DNA from: Thermoplasmatota archaeon
GTDB lineage: Archaea; Thermoplasmatota; JAQUQK01
Reading direction: 5' to 3'
DNA: 15,409 nt
Assembly (NCBI GenBank): GCA_028716125.1
Contig: JAQUQK010000017.1
Location: 1 to 15,409, forward strand
The translations under genes were made by a program, and so were the position numbers. The notes beneath the pieces are model-generated. The model saw only the letters and a list, made by a program, of their open reading frames with translations. It did not search any database and was not told where the DNA came from. Below, in pieces: positions 13,255-15,409 of this stretch (the stretch's first letter is position 1; the number at the start of each line of letters is the position of its first letter).

Positions 13255-14058
13255 ATGGCGATATTCAGCAAGGTCGGGGAAAAGGAAGTCACGAAGGCGA
13301 TAGTCGAAGGATTCGCAGAGCAGTTCATCGATTACATCGAGTCCGACGTGATAATCATAGGCGCAGGCCCTTCAGGGCTTATGTGCGCAAGAGAACTCGC
13401 AAGCAAGGGAGTAAAGACCCTTGTAGTCGAAAACAACAACTATCTCGGCGGGGGCTTCTGGATTGGCGGATTTTTGATGAATACTACGACTTTCAGGGCG
13501 CCGTCGCAAAAAGTGCTCGACGAACTTGACGTTCCATACAAGGAAGTAAGCAAAGGGCTTTATGCAACAGATGGCCCGTATGCATGCTCGTCCCTGATAC
13601 GCCAAGCATGCAAGGCCGGCGCAAAGTTCCAGAACCTGACAAGATTTGACGACGTCGTTTTGCGCGAGGGCAAGAACGGAAAGCCGCGCGTTGCTGGCGT
13701 TGTCGTAAACTGGACGCCAGTCCACAAATTGCCACGCGAAATCACCTGCGTTGACCCGGTTGCGCTAGAATCAAAAATAGTTATCGACGGCACGGGCCAC
13801 GATGCTGTAGTCCTGCGCTCGCTTGAAAGCCGCGGAATGCTCAAGCTCCCTGGCTTTGGCCCGATGTGGGTCGAGAAGTCAGAGGACCTTGTGGTTGAAA
13901 ACACGAAAGAGGTTTATCCGGGCGTAATTGTAATGGGAATGGCAGCGGCAACTGCATACGGCCTCCCGCGCATGGGCCCGACCTTCGGCGCGATGATGCT
14001 TTCCGGAAAGAGGGCGGCAGAAATCGCGATTGAGAAACTAAAGGAAATGAAGAAGTAA
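13255..14058 (+). CDS. thi4: Thi4 thiazole synthase (ribose-1,5-bisphosphate isomerase-like name in some databases), Cys-type
   Basis: The 267-residue protein matches Thi4 throughout. It has a dinucleotide-binding GAGPSG (36-41), VVEN with Glu59, NNYLGGGFW (61-69), the block VVNWTPV (150-156), CVDP (165-168), TGHDA (180-184) and the C-terminal GMAAATAYGLPRMGPTFGAM. Thi4 makes the thiazole half of thiamin from NAD and glycine. Position 165, just before VDP, is Cys as in the yeast enzyme, which sacrifices this sulfur; methanococcal Thi4 has His there and uses sulfide. Asp167 and His182 are the likely iron ligands. The start has GGTGAT just upstream. It is divergent from the HTH/radical SAM operon, and the intervening repeats suggest regulation by that HTH protein. 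Confidence 0.93.
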   Translation: MAIFSKVGEKEVTKAIVEGFAEQFIDYIESDVIIIGAGPSGLMCARELASKGVKTLVVENNNYLGGGFWIGGFLMNTTTFRAPSQKVLDELDVPYKEVSKGLYATDGPYACSSLIRQACKAGAKFQNLTRFDDVVLREGKNGKPRVAGVVVNWTPVHKLPREITCVDPVALESKIVIDGTGHDAVVLRSLESRGMLKLPGFGPMWVEKSEDLVVENTKEVYPGVIVMGMAAATAYGLPRMGPTFGAMMLSGKRAAEIAIEKLKEMKK

Positions 14059-14227
14059 GCGGAACAGCGCTCATACTCTCAATCAATTTTATCTGTCTTT
14101 ATTATGATGGTGATAGCAGTTTAGAGTTTTTGATGTTGGCGCAGTGAAGTCTTATTTTGTTTTCTTCTGTCGCCGTGGACTTGCGCCGACGGCAAGTTTA
14201 TGCAATGGCTGTTTATATCATTCATAT
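14059..14227 (+). other. Gap between thi4 and the acyltransferase gene
   Basis: No gene is supported in these 169 bases. T-rich stretches (for example around 14091-14102) could end the thi4 transcript. A short hairpin is possible at 14180-14196 (CTTGC and GCAAG around a 7-base loop). Two weak TATA-like sequences, near 14196-14203 and 14210-14218, could serve the next gene. An in-frame ATG at 14144 would extend the next protein by 28 residues, but those do not resemble a family N-terminus. Confidence 0.35.
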
Positions 14228-14989
14228 GTGAATGACGCTGCCGGCAAAAGATTTTGGGAGATAGACGTCCTGCGCAGCATTGCAATAATTCTAATGGTAA
14301 CGTATCACGTTTTTTATGATCTGGACTTCTTTGGCGCATATCATATCGACAAGAGTTCTGGATTCTGGTGGCTCTTCCCGCGAGCAATTGCAACTACGTT
14401 CATCTCGCTTGTAGGAATTTCCCTTGCCATCAGCTATTCAAGGGAGAGGGCGCGAAAACCAGAATCTAGCCTGTTTCCCAAATACCTCAAGCGCGGGCTT
14501 GTTGTGCTCTCGTTTGGCATGGGCGTCACCGCGGCGACGTGGATTTTTTTGGGGGATTATTTTGTCAAGTTTGGAATCCTGCATCTCATCGGAGTTTCCA
14601 TAATCCTGGCATATCCTTTCCTTGGAAAGCGCCTGCCAGCCATAATCGCAGGCGCGTCAATCATACTGCTTGGGCTCTTGCTTAAAAGCGCAGACGTCAG
14701 CGTACCTTGGCTTTTGTGGCTCTGGCCAATGCCAAAGGCGTTTCCTTCCGTAGACTACTTCCCTGTTTTACCATGGCTTGGCGCGGCGCTAATTGGCGTT
14801 TTCATTGGAGGCGTGCTTTATTCTGGCAATTCCAGAATTTTCCGGCTGCCGGACCTTTCCGGACGTCTTCTGATTCGCGCCCTTCAGTTTCTTGGAAGGC
14901 GCTCCCTTGCAATATATCTTGTCCACCAGCCGGCAATACTTGCAGTGCTTTACATAATTAATGTAGCAAACGTGAGAGATTTCCTGTAA
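14228..14989 (+). CDS. DUF1624 / heparan-alpha-glucosaminide N-acetyltransferase-like membrane protein
   Basis: Read from the GTG at 14228 this is 253 residues; an ATG at 14144 in the same frame is an alternative. The N-terminal motif RFWEIDVLRSIAIILMV followed by TYHVFYDLDFFG is typical of DUF1624 proteins, with a His (27) that corresponds to the conserved membrane His of the acetyltransferase family. Six or seven membrane segments follow, and a conserved-looking C-terminal block reads LGRRSLAIYLVHQP, the usual signature of membrane acyltransferases. The family moves acyl groups across the membrane onto sugars or cell-surface polymers; the acceptor is unknown here. No ribosome binding site is seen, so start and expression are uncertain. 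Its neighbours are not obviously related, although it could modify a surface glycan. Confidence 0.8.
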   Translation: MNDAAGKRFWEIDVLRSIAIILMVTYHVFYDLDFFGAYHIDKSSGFWWLFPRAIATTFISLVGISLAISYSRERARKPESSLFPKYLKRGLVVLSFGMGVTAATWIFLGDYFVKFGILHLIGVSIILAYPFLGKRLPAIIAGASIILLGLLLKSADVSVPWLLWLWPMPKAFPSVDYFPVLPWLGAALIGVFIGGVLYSGNSRIFRLPDLSGRLLIRALQFLGRRSLAIYLVHQPAILAVLYIINVANVRDFL

Positions 14990-15025
14990 TTTTGATTATA
15001 AAAAAAAAAGGGCGCGCATCCCAAA

Positions 15026-15033
15026 CTTAAAAA
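15026..15033 (+). promoter_or_regulatory. TATA box for the winged-helix gene
   Basis: CTTAAAAA centred about 29 bases upstream of the ATG at 15059, consistent with a leaderless transcript. A run of ten A (15000-15009) lies further upstream. Confidence 0.5.
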
Positions 15034-15058
15034 TGCGGAATTCCATTATGGCAAGGTT

Positions 15059-15382
15059 ATGCTTTCCTTCAAGCGGCTGCTTTGGTGGATATTGGCCGGA
15101 AGCGCCGGCGGGCTTAACAGGGCGCGCATACTTCGGCTTTTGAAAAATTACCCATCCAATTACAACCAGATCGCCAAAACCCTTGGGCTGGACTACAAGA
15201 CGGTGCGGCACCACATGGACGTGCTATCCCAGAACAAGCTCGTTAATTCACAAGGGGAAGGCTACGGAAAAGTGTTTTTCATTTCGCCTGATCTCGAGGA
15301 CAATTGGACGATTTTCGAAGAGATTTGGGTGGAAATTGGTAAAAAGAATAAAACCGGGGAACCGATGGAGGAGATTAAATGA
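15059..15382 (+). CDS. Archaeal winged-helix transcriptional regulator
   Basis: A 107-residue ArsR-like winged-helix protein. The stretch LAGSAGGLNRARILRLLKN (12-30) is the typical lead-in of a common archaeal family. The helix-turn-helix (NQIAKTLGLDYKTVRHHMDV, 36-55) and a wing with GEGYGKVFFIS (66-76) follow. The tail is charged and has no sensor domain. The hydrophobic LLWWILAG near the N-terminus belongs to the first helix rather than a membrane anchor. The next gene starts within its stop codon (ATGA), so the two are almost certainly co-transcribed, and the regulator probably controls that pair. The signal sensed is not visible. Confidence 0.83.
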   Translation: MLSFKRLLWWILAGSAGGLNRARILRLLKNYPSNYNQIAKTLGLDYKTVRHHMDVLSQNKLVNSQGEGYGKVFFISPDLEDNWTIFEEIWVEIGKKNKTGEPMEEIK

Positions 15383-15409
15383 GCAAATGTAAAAGCACGG
15401 CATTGATTT
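15379..15409 (+). CDS. Start of a downstream gene (cut by window edge)
   Basis: An ATG at 15379 overlaps the TGA of the winged-helix gene (ATGA). A strong purine-rich ribosome binding site, GGAGGAG (15367-15373), lies five bases upstream. Ten codons are visible (MSKCKSTALI), too few to assign a family. The overlap shows translational coupling with the regulator. Confidence 0.6.
   Translation, partial: MSKCKSTALI

Noticed and set aside
14144..14227. 28-residue N-terminal extension of the DUF1624 protein from the ATG at 14144
   Set aside because: Its residues do not resemble the family N-terminus, which begins close to the RFWEIDVLR motif; the GTG at 14228 fits better, though no ribosome binding site decides it.
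15000..15009. Run of ten A as a terminator for a minus-strand gene
   Set aside because: No minus-strand gene ends here; both neighbours are on the plus strand.

Overview
The window reads as a piece of an archaeal chromosome. The evidence is an archaeal-type Nog1 GTPase, an archaeal ThiR/COG2522-type regulator, a Thi4 thiazole synthase, and TATA-like boxes about 29-32 bases upstream of several start codons, as in leaderless or short-leader transcripts. Other genes instead carry GGAG or GGTGA ribosome binding sites, and exported proteins carry lipoprotein-type signals ending in a Gly-Cys lipobox. I cannot fix the lineage from sequence alone; a DPANN or euryarchaeal archaeon would both fit.

Layout, left to right. 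A rubrerythrin-like protein (minus strand) runs off the left edge. It is followed by an AT-rich orphan membrane protein and a Nog1-family GTPase. Next come an Nramp-fold transporter that has lost the usual metal-binding residues and a sugar-isomerase-like TIM barrel, 21 bases apart and probably co-transcribed. The centre (4315-11591) is a minus-strand run of four genes, read in the order LamG-like protein, GH28 paralogue B, PQQ-type beta-propeller, GH28 paralogue A. All four start with a signal peptide ending in a lipobox. The two large GH28 proteins share an N-terminal region of about 250 residues that I do not recognise. This looks like a surface-anchored glycan-processing module: lectin-like binding, two glycosidases and a propeller scaffold or enzyme, followed by a possible sugar isomerase and transporter.

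The right part is a second module: a radical SAM protein and a COG2522-type HTH regulator with a C-terminal CxxCxxC (minus strand), divergent from thi4 (plus strand). The shared intergenic region has repeated GTTAAC/TTAAC elements and a 12-bp perfect palindrome next to the thi4 TATA box. Thi4 has a cysteine at the position of the sulfur-donating Cys of yeast-type suicide enzymes. The window closes with a DUF1624-type membrane acyltransferase, an archaeal winged-helix regulator, and the first codons of a gene overlapping it (ATGA).

No rRNA, tRNA, CRISPR array, insertion sequence or replication origin was recognised. No gene-free stretch exceeds 300 bases.
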